DNA of 64,000 nucleotides, taken from the NCBI GenBank assembly GCA_010093685.1, contig MU006230.1:453870-517869 (forward strand), written 5' to 3'. This document shows positions 45,743-56,988 of the stretch, piece by piece. Position numbers and translations under genes: made by a program. Source of the DNA: Ophiobolus disseminans. Its lineage: Eukaryota; Ascomycota; Dothideomycetes; Pleosporales; Phaeosphaeriaceae. The notes under the pieces are model-generated. The model worked only from the letters and a program-made list of their open reading frames with translations. It had not been told where the DNA came from and made no database searches. The first letter of the stretch is position 1; each line of letters opens with the position of its first letter.

Positions 45743-46186
45743 TCACCTCCATCGACCATGGGAGATGGCAACTTGGAGGTGCATGGCACAATCAATCGCG
45801 TGGGCGATCATGCCCGTGAAGCCCCCCAGGAATGCGGCACAGGGCCTTTGAATGCCGAACACGGTCACCGCGAGCCCGGCTCCGTACACCACCTCCGGAG
45901 CATTTGTGGAAAAGATCAGTCGCGAGTCGTGGTAGCGAGTTCGTGGGGTAACGTATGTGTTGTAGGCGAGACGCGGCGCGGGTGCAAGTGACATCGTGAG
46001 GCTGATCATGCCCTTTGTGACCGCCTGCGCATGAGGCAGGAGGGAACGGTAGACACGATTGCGGAGCCGGCGCCATGCGATTTTTCGCGCTGCTTTAACA
46101 GTCTCGTCGCTAAGGGTCGACATCCCACGACTCTTGGGGCTCATGTGGTCTGGGGGCGGTGAAAAGCGAGGGTCTAGAGGGCTCAT
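45743..46186 (-). CDS. hypothetical protein, possibly membrane-associated
   Basis: 147-aa ORF with an ATG start and codon use like the real genes nearby (mostly C or G in third positions). It begins MSPLDPRFSPPPDHMSPK and has a basic region (ARKIAWRRLRNRVYRSLLP). The second half is hydrophobic (VVYGAGLAVTVFGI, then AAFLGGFTGMIAHAIDCAM), suggesting one or two membrane segments. A further coding-looking stretch in another frame runs on to 45577 (GKRMRNDDDAKDAFARDIEY) and could be a second exon. No family was recognised. Confidence 0.4.
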   Translation of the reverse strand: MSPLDPRFSPPPDHMSPKSRGMSTLSDETVKAARKIAWRRLRNRVYRSLLPHAQAVTKGMISLTMSLAPAPRLAYNTYVTPRTRYHDSRLIFSTNAPEVVYGAGLAVTVFGIQRPCAAFLGGFTGMIAHAIDCAMHLQVAISHGRWR

Positions 46187-47396
46187 CGTACCCCGAGAGC
46201 GCGCTTCGCGCGAGACGACGCCGTGGAACCATCACGACTGCCGGAAGATCGGTACATCTGGTGTGTCAAAGTTGGGTACCACAGGCTCATGTCTGGGACA
46301 TCAAAGCCCGTAGCTGCGCCTCTTGAAGGGTCCAGATGTCACCAAAAAGCATCGTGGTGTAGGTGGCGGACATCGTCGTGAAACCAGACCTGACTGTATC
46401 TGGCTCATTTTACTGCGCTCTCCTATCACATTTCGGGGAAGCTTCTCCCATCGCAGCTGATACGCCTCTTGAGCAAGTTTATTTTTTTCCCCACCCCACG
46501 CCCAGGTGTGTCCTTCTCCCCGCTTCGACCCCAAAGCCCGTACGCCACAGCTGCCACGGCACCTAAAAGAAGCATGACTTTTGCCGGTCAGCGCTACCGG
46601 TGCGCTGGGTCCGGGGGCGCTTCCCCGAACCTAGCCCGCAGACGTGCCCCAGACCTTGGGATGTTGGATGCACGTGCTGTTGGTAATTGCACCAAAAAGA
46701 CTCTGTACTTGCTTTTTCGTGCGGGCCGTCAGAGAGCAGACCGCTAGTGTGGCGGAACATACAAGTGATGTTATGCGAGGCGTGATAAGCAAAGCGAGGG
46801 CAGGTCGGCTTGCATACACATCTGCCGCCGGAAGAACTCCAATGCTTGGGCGCAAACGTGCGATAAGCATGGTATTGGACGTCGTGTTATGAGGGCACCA
46901 GGTGTTGCAAGATTCAGTGTCTCACTACCTAGATTTCATTAGTAGGCCTGTATATACTCACATCACTTTTAAGAATGTGTTTGACTTACAAACGAAGTTC
47001 GAGGATAGACAGGTGTCGGTCCAGACTGTGACACGAACTATTGCAACCCTCACCAGGTGTGGAGTGATGCTGATGTCAGAGCGTTTCGCAATGTCTTGGA
47101 GAATCTGGCGCGAGGTAAGGGTGATCTTTCCGGGGTTGCTGAAGCACCCCACATGGCTGAATGGAGTGAACCTGTATCGCGGGCCATGGCACCCCTGTCA
47201 TCGGTCTGGATGCCAGATCTCCGGCTTGTATGGAATCTTCGTCAGCTGAGGGAGCTCGTATAAGGAAAGACACACGAGCTGATCCCAGTCGTAAGCAGAA
47301 AGTCCCGATAAGCACCGTTGTAGCCGAGCAGTAGACGCAGCAGAAGAACGCCTCGATATGAAGTGAAAGGGGCATCCAAGCACATCGACCCAGCAA
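46187..47396. other. intergenic region
   Basis: 1.2 kb between two minus-strand genes. No convincing coding sequence or RNA gene was seen. Confidence 0.4.
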
Positions 47397-48903
47397 TCAG
47401 ACCGTAGAAGGGCGCGTCATCTTGCTGCTGTGCCCCTCTGATCGCGATGCTGCTGTGTCCACAGCATCTGGGATGGGTGCTTCATCTATTAGCAACCCCT
47501 CAGTGGCGACTTCATCGTCTTCGATCCAGCCATAGAGCTCATCAGAGTTGGGTCCGTCACCCGCATCTTCTTCCAAGTCGGCGAAGGGCCTTTTAAGCGG
47601 TCTCGCCTGTGCTGGAAGGATGCGAGCTGCAATATTATCAACACCTATGCCAATGTCGCGAAGACCTGACTGGATTGTGTCAGCGGAGGTCTGGTGCACA
47701 GCATGGTTTCATGCATGTCTGATATTGTAGGCTCTGCGGGAAATAGACTGACTCACGTTTTCTATCGCGAAGAGCACAACGCTCCCAACACCACACTCGT
47801 CAGCAAGGGCCACACCGTTCAGTTTGACCAGGCCAGCGAACCGGGCCACGCGCAATCTATCGCCGTCTGCGGTGTCGCTGGACTCTTCTTGGCGCACCCA
47901 GTCGCGGAAGAGGACCAGACGAGTGGAAACGCCGTTCTCCCATTCAACCCCCGATATTGCCGGGACCAGCACCGCTCTCGACGCACCCCGAATCCGAGTT
48001 ATCGTCTGACAGGTGACGAGCAGCGCGATGTCGTGCAGCGCCGCAAACCGAGAAAATGTTGAGATGAGTTCATTTATCACGGTGAAGCGGCGCCCTGCAG
48101 ACCAGCGCGATTGGTCGTCTTTGTTCTTCGCATCTAGATTACGGGGATAGGCGCTGTCCACAAGCATGGAAAAGGAGTCGATGATGACAAGACTCGTGTT
48201 CGGCGGTGGGAATGAGGCGGGCGAATGCACGAACAGTGCCAGGACATGCGCCAGCGTTGGCGCAGCGAGGTGATGAAAATGGCTGCTGACTTCATCTCGC
48301 GACGTTCCAGGGCCCGACGGGGAAGCAGCGATGGAAGATCCGCTGCCGGGCGGAGACAGGGGCGGGTCTTGGGGTGCGGAGAGGACGTCGAGAAGGCGGT
48401 GGGGGACATGGGCCGCACAGGCAGCGTCTGCAGGCAATTAGCCCTCACTCCATGGGTAGGTAGATCAATATCGCGCTGAGCTCCGCGCCTGTACGTACCA
48501 AGCCAGACGACGTGCTGACGCTCGCGCAGTGCACTCGCCGCAGCCTGAATCCTTCACTCACTCAGTCCCCGTGTGTCTGAAGCATGCATGGTCATGGTGC
48601 TGGATTTACCCAAAGCTGGTCTTGCCGACGCCTGACGGGCCGAATATCTCTGTCACCTTCCCCCGCATGTACCCGCCGGAGACATCGTGACCCGGGAGAC
48701 TTGGGGGCAACAGCAGGTTGTTGAGCTGCGAGATGCCTGTCGACACTGTGCGGGCCCCGCGGGCGTGGAGGCTATGGAGCGCTTGCGAAGCGGAGACGGT
48801 GGGCAGCCTATCTACGGGGCATTAGTCTCTGCACGGAAGGCGCGACGGTCCGCTGGTACATACGCGAGGACGGGGAGGTCAGCGGTATGTCTTCGTCGTC
48901 CAT
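47397..48903 (-). CDS. RAD51 paralogue (RecA-family recombination mediator)
   Basis: Five predicted exons: 48903-48864, 48811-48610, 48551-48499, 48427-47757 and 47690-47397, giving 419 aa in consistent phase. Walker A GPSGVGKTS lies near residues 71-79, inside GKVTEIFGPSGVGKTSFG and after STGISQLNNLL. Next comes ALRERQHVVWLD. Walker B is SLVIIDSFS near residue 183, followed by the RecA-type LLVTCQTITRIRG. RAD51 paralogues (Rad55, Rad57, Rad51D and XRCC types) help load Rad51 on single-stranded DNA; which subtype this is cannot be decided by eye. The exon 3 acceptor is AAG and the exon 4/5 junction is less certain than the others. The C-terminal ~100 residues are acidic and unlike the core. 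Confidence 0.8.
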
Positions 48904-49398
48904 GGTGTAGGTTGCATGCGGGTGGGCAAGTTGCGACGGAAGATGTCGGGTCGGTGGAGCTAGTCCCGTGACATGGCGTTGCTGCAATTGTGAGACAGTA
49001 CGCGATACGTCATTTCAGCGTGTCCAGACGCGTCAATGTGAATGTAACGCGCCGTGTGGGCTGTTGTCGCGGAATTGGACGTCCAGTCCGATGCGTTCAG
49101 AGCGCGGTGTCACGCGAGCAAGCGAAATGCAGTGCATGACTCGCACATCCGCACCTCCCAGACGGCGCCGACATGTGAAAACGACGTGCGCAATCCATAC
49201 TGACCATCTGCAGTATCGTGATGACAGATGTCATCTCCCTCACTTTCTCATCCTCTTCTACATTAGGCAGGTGAGAAGTTCCCTTGGCTACACTCGGCGC
49301 CCTACGCGATAAGAGCCTCCTTTCTCGACATCCGACTTTACAGGAACACCACATCGACGAGCTGCACGCAGTTCTCGAAGCCACCTGGACCCTACTAG
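48904..49398. promoter_or_regulatory. divergent promoter region, RAD51 paralogue / MOSC gene
   Basis: 495 bp between divergent start codons. No clear element was recognised. Confidence 0.4.
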
Positions 49399-50845
49399 AT
49401 GTCGAATGCTCTCGATAGTATACTGGACACGGTCCAGTTCGCCTTGTCCAGTGTCGGCATCAACATTTCGCCCGTCATCTTTCTTGTTAGCATCATAGTG
49501 GGTATCTCACCAGCTGTCTTCGTCCTCGTCTTTGCGCTTCTCCAGCGCGATGCGCCACTCCCACCACCTGCAGGATGCCGCAAGCTAGGACTCCAGGGAC
49601 CAAGCAACCTCGAGGACCAGTATTCGAAAAAATATGCCCTTGGCGGCACTCGAACACCATCGAACCCATGGACTATCAAAGCCCTCTTCATCTATCCCCT
49701 CAAATCCGCTGCACCAGTCGAGATAGGAAAGGGCGAGGTCATCCGCACAGGCTTCAAATATGACCGCCAGTTCTCCCTTGGACAGCTAGTTTCGAGCCTG
49801 CCATCTTTGGAAGGCAAGATCACGAGCGAGTGGCAATTTCTGACCCAGCGCAAGTTTCCGCGCCTCGCGAAAGTCGAGGCTGAGATTTGGGTGCCAGATC
49901 CATTAGCACCAGGCTACACGGAGGATGGCGAGTGGGTCAAGAGCGAGGGATGCATTGTTGTTCGCTTTCCATTCTCACCAGATAGCGACTTTTCTCTAGA
50001 TGGTCTCAAGAACTATGGCAAAATTCTTGCAGCGAAGATGGCGGGCCGATCAGAGCCAACCCTAGAGTTCAAGGTTCCCTTCAATTCGTCCAAAGAGCGT
50101 CAAAAGAGCAAGGGATACACGAGCCAGAAATTGCAGATCTGGAATGACAAGCCCGAAGCCCTGGACGTGAGCAGCGAGGTTGATCCTGAGATTCTGGCCA
50201 AGTTGAAGTACACCCTGGGAACCTCAAATCCTGTCGCACTATTCAGAATCGACCCAGAAAAGTACCGCGAAGTCAAGAAAAACGCACCAAAGAAGGAAGA
50301 TGTGGGTTTCCAAACCATCATCGGCATGCAAGATTCGGTACGTACACCGAAAAGCATAAACACTTCGAAGCCTCGAAAACTAACACCCAAATCAGTACCC
50401 AATCCACATGCTCAACCTCGCCTCCATCCACGACGTAGCATCTAAACTCCCCCGCAAACCCATACCCTACCACCACCAAACCCCGCTTCTCAACGCCCTC
50501 CGCTTCCGCGCAAACATCTACATCACCGGCCCTCCCGCTTTCCACGAAGACACCTGGACTCGCGCTAGCATTACCCCCTCTCCCAAATCCCCATCTAAAC
50601 TAACAAGCAACTTGCATGTCTCGTGCCGCACCACGCGCTGCAAGCTGCCGAACGTTGATCCCGAGACGGGCGTCGCGGATCGCAATGAGCCGGGTACGAC
50701 GCTGAGGTCGTATCGTGTCATTGATGAGGGGAGCAATAGTGCGTGTTTGGGCATGATGATTACGCCGCTTGGGGAGGGGGAGGTTAGCGTTGGGGATTAT
50801 GTCGAGGTTACGGAGTCGGGGGAGCATCATTTTTTGAAGGAGTGA
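49399..50845 (+). CDS. MOSC-domain molybdenum cofactor protein, mARC-like
   Basis: Exons 49399-50337 and 50396-50845 with a phase 0 GT-AG intron give 462 aa. A transmembrane anchor covers about residues 21-48 (SPVIFLVSIIVGISPAVFVL). The MOSC N-terminal beta-barrel follows (IKALFIYPLKSAAPVEIGKG, then GFKYDRQFSL). The MOSC domain itself is in exon 2, with the signature SCRTTRCKLPNVDPETG; its second Cys is the likely molybdenum ligand. This organisation matches mitochondrial amidoxime-reducing components, N-anchored molybdoenzymes that reduce N-hydroxylated compounds with cytochrome b5 and its reductase. The physiological substrate in fungi is not evident. Confidence 0.88.
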
Positions 50846-51344
50846 GAAAGGTTGAAAAGTTTATAAAGATGTGGTGGCTATGATGCGGGTTTGAGCTTCA
50901 TTATCTGTAGCATGTTGATCTGAAGTCATTATTGTAGTCAAAGTAAAGCAGTGGCTTTGGCTCATGATTCTTCGTTGTTAAAATCAATTTTGCTAGCCTT
51001 ACTTAGTTACACATCACTATTCGTACAATAAAGAATCTCAATGTATGGTCGAATGATTGCCACGTCTCTCTTTCGAAGTCAATAGGGCATTTAGATCCCG
51101 TCTGGTCTGCCGCATGAGGCCCTCAAACATGTTGAACTTGTAAACTTCAAGATGAATCGAGTCAGGCAGAGACGCACCGAACAAGCGCCACCCAAGATAT
51201 CAGCGCTATGTTATACTTGTTCATGTATTCATTACCACGCATCCTACCGCGCTATGTACGGAACGATGTGTATATCTCCACGCCACACCCCAAAATCCAA
51301 CCCCAAAACTCCTCTCCCCCTCTCAAACCCACCCCTCCCATCTC
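50846..51344. other. convergent 3' intergenic region
   Basis: About 500 bp between convergent genes, AT-rich at first. Nothing recognised. Confidence 0.45.
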
Positions 51345-52169
51345 TCAATACATCAACCACCCCCACTTCCGCCTCCACCCCTCCTCCATCCTCCATGCCC
51401 CCGGCTCCCAACTCGCCCCCTCCCCCCGTCCCCCCGCCTCAATTGTCCAACTGGGCATCGTAAATAAATCCTTCAACAACTCCTCCTCGTCAAATACGCC
51501 CTGCATACGTATCAAACTATCCCGCATGCGCGGAAACGGCAGCCGGTCAAACCACCGCGGGTGCACGATGCGCAGCTGCAGCTCCGTAGGGTGCAGCGAC
51601 ACGGGATGTGAAGGCGAGGGCCACGGCGACCGCGACGAGACGCATATACTGCACGACAAGCCGAGGATAGTGCCGTTCAAGTACAGCGCGGCGAAGACGG
51701 AGAGCGGGGTTGATATGCGTGGCATAGGGGAGGGCAGGCGTATTAGGGGCTGGGAACTTGTGTTGGTGAGGGAGTCCGGGGAGGGAAAATCCAGGGCCAA
51801 AAAGTCTAGGCTGGGATCAATCGATATGTCTGATGTCGAAGTATCGAATGCATCGGGCAGAGTCGTGAATGTGCTGAGTGCGGTGGACGGGTCGCATGTG
51901 CATGTTTTTGTGGCGTGGGCTCTGGAGGCCAAGTGCACGAGGGATGTTGAGCCGATTTTCGCGTCGCGCAGACGTTGGCCTGGATTTTGTTACATTAGCA
52001 CAAATCGATTCTCTCCTTACACATCACCATCATCATCATCATCGAATCTAGATGAATAGGTATACTCACGTCTCGCCCTCTGCGCTAGCCTATCCTGGAT
52101 CTGCTTCCTCTTCTTCGCATCCTTCACATTCTGCCAATCATCGTCTTCAGGATTCGTTCGTCGGACCAT
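51345..52169 (-). CDS. bZIP-like DUF3425 protein
   Basis: Exons 52169-52070 and 51979-51345 (GT-AG, in phase) give 244 aa. The N-terminus holds a bZIP-type basic region, DDDWQNVKDAKKRKQIQDRL continuing AQRARRQRLRD, split by the intron. In it the usual DNA-contacting Asn of IQNRLAQR is Asp. The C-terminal half matches DUF3425: a LYLNGTILGLSCS helix, then HPRWFDRLPFPRMRDSLI and a closing W-rich block (SWEPGAWRMEEGWRRKW). Such fungal proteins are putative transcription factors, mostly uncharacterised. The intron contains a short (CAT)n run. Confidence 0.82.
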
Positions 52170-52888
52170 GATTTCGGGCCTTTCCAAAGTTTCTGATTAC
52201 TTGCGCGAGCAAAAAAGGCATTCGTCATGTCAGAAAGTCGAGATGGGGTTGTCGGTGAGGCGTGGTTGTTGCTGCTTACAAATACGCGTCAGCTGGGGTA
52301 GGGATGTAGCGGTCTGCAGGTGTGGGGAGGAATGGGAAGGATGCGCTAGGCGATAATGAGGTGTTGAGGCTTGAGACATGTTCGGGATTGGACAGTTGGT
52401 TGGGATAAGAGTTGACGCTTGAAGATGAAGATTTGTGAGGGTTGGTTGTGAGTTTGCTACAATGAGTTTTCGCCCACATTAATACTCAATGCGATAGACT
52501 TGTGTTTTCTATAATTGCCTCAAAGTGCAAACACGAAGCTGTTAATAGCATCGTATCTCTGAGGAACTGTCTTGGGGTGATATGAGGGAGCGCGTACACT
52601 ACTACGCTGATGGCAAGTCACACATGCATCAAATCAAGAACCAGGTCGTCAAAAGCTCAATGTGAACGAGAACGAAATCAATTGAACAATGCTCATCAAA
52701 CCATACCATCGATCCATCCATGCGCGCAAGAAGAATGAAGAAAAGAAACAAACATGCTTGCGCTGCGTAACCATGCCATCAATCGCCAAAAACCATCAAC
52801 ACCAACACACCGAAAAGCGGAGCGAAGAAAGAGACCACGAACCAACCTCAACGTCTGAACCCGATCGTCGCGTCGTCAACTACTCGAT
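52170..52888. other. intergenic region
   Basis: 719 bp between minus-strand genes; no supported gene or RNA. Confidence 0.4.
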
Positions 52889-54867
52889 CTAGTTGGCCTT
52901 GCCACCAGGTCCGTAAGGGGTGCCGGAAGGGGGATAGTCGGTGCCGTTCTTGGGAGGCTTGCCTCCGTGAGGGCCGCTGGGCTCGTTGTACTGAGGCTTG
53001 CCGTAAGGGCTCTCAGGATATTCTGGCTTTCCACCGGGACCTTCTGGCTTGCCAGGTTTGCCAGGCTTGCCACCAGGGCCTTCTGGGTAATCAGGCTTGC
53101 CACCGGGGCCTTCTGGGTAATCAGGCTTGCCACCGGGGCCTTCAGGCTTGTTGTACTGAGGCTCGTCGTAGGGGGTTTCGGGATGCTTGGGCTTGTCACC
53201 AGGACCCTTGGGCTTCTCTCCGCCATGAGGACCCTCCGGCTTGGTGTAGTCAGGCTCGTCGTCGGGACCGTATGGCTTGGTGTAGTCAGGCTTTCCATCA
53301 GGGCCTTTGGGCTTCTCTCCACCATGGGGACCCTTTGGCTTTGGCTCATCGTCGGGACCGTATGGCTTGGTGTAGTCGGGCTTCCCATCAGGTCCATCTG
53401 GCTTGGTGTAGTCGGGCTTTCCATCAGGGCCATCTGGCTTGGTGTAGTCAGGCTTGCCACCGGGACCCTTGGGATGTTCTGGCTTGCCATCAGGGCCCTT
53501 TGGCTTCTCGGGCTTGCCGTCTGGACCTTGCGGGTACTCGGGTTTCTCAGGCTTGCCGGGCTTGCCTCCAGGAAAGTCGTACTCGTCATCGGAAGAGTAC
53601 TTCCAAGGACACTCCTCACCCTTCTCCTCGCAGAGCGTCATCGTCGAGCGGAAGCCGTGGTAGCTGCACTGCTTCTTCTCGCCGCATTTGAACAGGAAAT
53701 TGCAGGTCTATGAGCGGAGAGTCAGTATTTTGTCATCATCATCATCATCAAGTGAGCGAAGAGGGTAGAACTTACATCGCATTCCTTTGGATACTTGTTG
53801 CAGTCAACGCACTCGATATCGACGAAGTCGCAGAAGGGCGGGGACTTGGGTTTTCCGGGCTTGCCACCGTGAGGCTTGCCGCCATGAGGACCTTCTGGCT
53901 TTCCACCATCTGGGCCTTTGGGCTTGTCGCCATGGGGACCTTCAGGCTTGCTGTATGGATCGGACTCAGGAGGGTAGCTGCCACGACGGCCGTAGTCAGG
54001 GTATGGGGACCCGTAGGGAGCATCGGTAGGCTTGTACTCTGGCTGTGTTGATGTGTACATGGAAGGAATGTAAGACGGCTTGTTGTTGGGTGGCCCATAG
54101 GTGGTTGGCGAAGGCTTGTACGTTGGGTATGTTGAGTTGTGGGTGGGTGGGACATAGGGTGTTGGCTGGCCATGAGGGGGCTTGTCTCCTGGATATGTCG
54201 AGTCGTGCTTGGGTGGGGCATATGGTGTTGGCTGGCCATGGGGAGGCTTGTCTCCTGGATATGTCGAGTCGTGNNNNNNNNNNNNNNNNNNNNNNNNNNN
54301 NNNNNNNNNNNNNGGCTGGCCATGGGGAGGCTTGTCTCCTGGATATGTCGAGTCGTGCTTGGGTGGGACATAGGGTGTAGGCTGGCCATGGGGAGGCTTG
54401 TCTCCTGGATATGTCGAGTCGTGCTTGGGTGGGGCATATGGTGTTGGCTGGCCATGAGGAGGTTTGTCTCCTGGGTATGTCGACGTGTACTTGGAAGGTT
54501 CGTAGGGCGTAGGCTTGTCCTTGGGTGGACCGTAGGACGTAGACGACGTCTTGTAGTCTGACTGAGGGGGAGCGTACTTGGGAGGTCCGCCGTGGGGTCC
54601 ATCTGTGCGACGTGCGGCGCCCTTGTAGTAGGAGCAGGTGTCCCTCCTGTGGTCCTTGTTGCTGGTGTCGCAGCCGATTTGCCTTGAGGTGAGAGAGAGA
54701 TGTCAGCCAGTGTTCAGATCTGATGGTAGGAGGACAACATACCAGTCACCATCTTGAGCGCCGTTGACGGGAGCGACGACAGCAGCCTTCGTGTCCTTGC
54801 CGCTGGTTGCAGCAGGTGCTGCGGAGGCGAGGGCGACAACGCCGGTGAGGAGGATACCGGTCTTCAT
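52889..54867 (-). CDS. secreted Gly/Pro/Lys-rich tandem-repeat protein with cysteine islands
   Basis: Exons 54867-54743, 54682-53776 and 53707-52889 join in phase (616 aa as assembled). A signal peptide covers residues 1-17 (MKTGILLTGVVALASAA). A first cysteine segment (QIGCDTSNKDHRRDTCSYY) is followed by at least five 22-residue repeats around TYPGDKPPHGQPTPY. Next come a PEGPHGDKPKGPDG-type region, a second cysteine island (FCDFVDIECVDCNKYPKECD, then CNFLFKCGEKKQC, TLCEEKGEECPW), and a long tail of GPDGKPDYTKP/GPGGKPDYPEG repeats. The frame holds through a 40-N assembly gap, so real length is unknown. The collagen-like spacing of Gly and Pro and the Lys/Asp/Glu content suggest an extended, hydrated wall or matrix protein (inference). 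No named family was recognised. Confidence 0.8.
54164..54511. repeat. 66-bp tandem repeat array (coding)
   Basis: Near-identical units begin at 54164, 54230, 54314, 54380 and 54446, each starting ggctggccatg. Spacing is exactly 66 bp except across the N gap, where it is 84 bp. Each unit encodes 22 residues of the secreted repeat protein on the minus strand. Confidence 0.9.
54274..54313. other. assembly gap of 40 N
   Basis: Forty undetermined bases inside the 66-bp repeat array. A perfect array would need 22 bases here (or 22 plus multiples of 66). The given size still keeps the reading frame. Confidence 0.98.
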
Positions 54868-55187
54868 GTTGAGCAGAGGCTGTCGAGGTGGTGTGCTCTG
54901 CTGATGGTGGTGTTGATGAGGATGGAAGAGTTGGTATTGATGATGGTGGATGTGGAATGCTGGACAATCGGATGGAATGGATTGATGATGGTGGTGAAGA
55001 AGAGAGGTCTGGAAAAAGTCTCGAGTTCGGGTTAAGCAAAGAGCCAAGACGCTACCGTTGCTGTTGTTACATGAAGGGGAAGAGTAGTGGATGAGAAGGG
55101 TAGCTGTGTGTCGTTGGTAGTGTCCTCGGTGAGGATAGACAGGAGCTCGTGTGGCGTTCTGCCTCGAAAGGAAGGTACGAAGACGGT
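54868..55187. other. promoter region of repeat-protein gene
   Basis: 320 bp rich in TGATGG/TGGTGA on the plus strand (CCATCA/TCACCA in the sense of the gene), probably its leader. No gene was seen. Confidence 0.4.
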
Positions 55188-56016
55188 CTACTTCCAAACC
55201 TCATAATCAGGGAAGTAACGACAATGGATCCTCGTAGCATACTCAACCACAGTAGGGAACTCGGTCTTAACCAACTGCTTGCTTATGGGGCCAGCATCCG
55301 CAATGAGAGTACTGACGATAAAGCCGTACACCGTAGCATCAGCTTCACTTGGCTGGTCACCACCCAAAACCCAGAAGCACTCATCAGATCCTGCAGATTG
55401 GCGACTGTTGTCTAGGAAGGCATTTACACTTTCCCAGATGTTCCTGCGGAAGGAGTGAATCTCGTTGTCGGAGAAGCGACTAGTGCCCTGATCGTGCAGC
55501 CTGCGAACAATGCCGCGGAAGGCAAGGTAGCCGAAGATGGCCCGTTGAGGGAACTGCATCTTTGCCATAGTGTAGTCGCGCATGATATAGAAATTGCCAA
55601 GCCAGCGTTCATGGATGTTGTAATAAAAGAGCTTTTCCTCTAGCATAGCACGAATTGCAAGGTCGTATCCCCTGTCTCTCGCACTCAGACGTGCATTCAT
55701 GTCGTACATGAGATCTTTTGCAATCAGAGATGTAGCGATGAGGGAAGAGTCGGCCAGGACCTCGGGCTCATGTTCAGGAACGGAAAGTTCGACCCAGGGT
55801 ATCTGAAAGGCGCTCAGCCAGATCCCGTGACAAGAGCAAAGATTGACGTACCTTGCCCTTAGGCCCGCCGATAGGACCACCAGCGCCACAAGTGTAGGAA
55901 AGACCAGAAAGGCGATGGCGAAACTCAACTTTTGTCACGAATGGGGACCAGACGTAACGGCCAGGTCGATCTGAACCGCGGTGAATGACCAGCTTAGCCG
56001 GATTTGAAGTGTTCAT
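55188..56016 (-). CDS. glutathione S-transferase-like protein (failed-axon-connections/metaxin type)
   Basis: Exons 56016-55852 and 55802-55188 (GT-AG, phase 0) give 259 aa. The N-terminal thioredoxin-like part runs KLVIHRGSDRPGRYVWSPFV, then KVEFRHRLSGLSY and the conserved GKIPWVEL at the exon junction. The helical C-terminal domain contains the family ends DATVYGFIVS and FPTVVEYATRIHCRYFPDY. This is the pattern of FAX/metaxin-like GSTs, which include dehalogenase- or glutathione-dependent enzymes and mitochondrial import factors. Catalytic specificity cannot be told. Confidence 0.83.
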
Positions 56017-56988
56017 GTCGGATGAAGCTATACGCGGATTTGATGTGCTTGTGAAGTTACGGACTCAAGACAGCCCTTATATCGAAACGAAGTACAATCT
56101 CATGTACGAACCTCATCGTACCATTGACAGTTCCTGATTTGCTCGACTGTGATATAGCTAGGGTCTACCAGGTTATCCGCATCTTGTAGATACTTTTCCG
56201 GCGCCTCTTTCCACCTTTCTGACATGCTGATCAATCACGATGCTGTGCTGGTGGTTCCACGTTCGACATGGCATATCCGCAAGCAATGGTGGACTCCGAT
56301 CTAACTCGCAGAGATTCATATTCCCGTATACGACAATTAACTGCTTCAGATCCTACTTCAATCAGGTGGGGGCGGCCGCTGCTGTCAAGTGTCCCGAGGT
56401 CATGCTTGGTTCCTGGCGGACATGGGAAGCTCGGGCCAGGGATCTACGATGTGGAGCTAGCACGACGCGTACCGCGACACCACCTGGGCACATAGTTCGT
56501 CAAGGTGAATGCAGTATCTTTGCGAGGCACAACATGGACTGTACCTCGGCTCTGTCGTCCGAAGTGTTATGGGGCGTCAGATGGTCCGCTTGCAGCAGCG
56601 AGGCGCGGCTGCCACAGGAAATGTCGGTGGGAAGTGAGGGAAGGCGCGACAACGGTCGCGTACCGGTCCAGCACAGCCAGCTCACCCACAGGACCAAAAG
56701 TCGCAGCGCCCGCCATGATGGAGGTTCCTCGCTCCCCCATCGCACGTGCGCAGCTAATTTCTCTCACTGCGCCCTCTTCGTCGACCCCGCAATCGCCTGA
56801 GCAGCAGCGGACACAACAGACAGCCCCACGAAAGCAGGCAGCAGGGCACCTTCACCGAGCCTTGCCTCACCGACCGTTCCCCGAGGCTAGATAATTCCCT
56901 CACGGGGTCGTACAAGCCCTCCAGCCCTCTGCCCGCACCTTCGCATCAACCTCAACACCTTGACCTCGACTCGACTCAATTACTCACA
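56017..56988. promoter_or_regulatory. divergent intergenic region
   Basis: 972 bp between divergent start codons. The final ~200 bases are C/T-rich, as in a leader. Overlapping short ORFs have no domain. Confidence 0.4.

Noticed and set aside
52967..53713. 248-codon plus-strand ORF rich in Leu, Val, Arg and Gly
   Set aside because: Antisense of the Gly/Pro/Lys repeats; repeat coding sequence opens all frames.
54164..54511. CRISPR-like array
   Set aside because: The regular 66-bp units are contiguous and protein-coding with no variable spacers, and the genome is eukaryotic.
53772..54602. 276-codon minus-strand ORF in another frame of the repeat region
   Set aside because: The frame joining the signal-peptide exon and the cysteine islands is the other one; this is a repeat-generated shadow.
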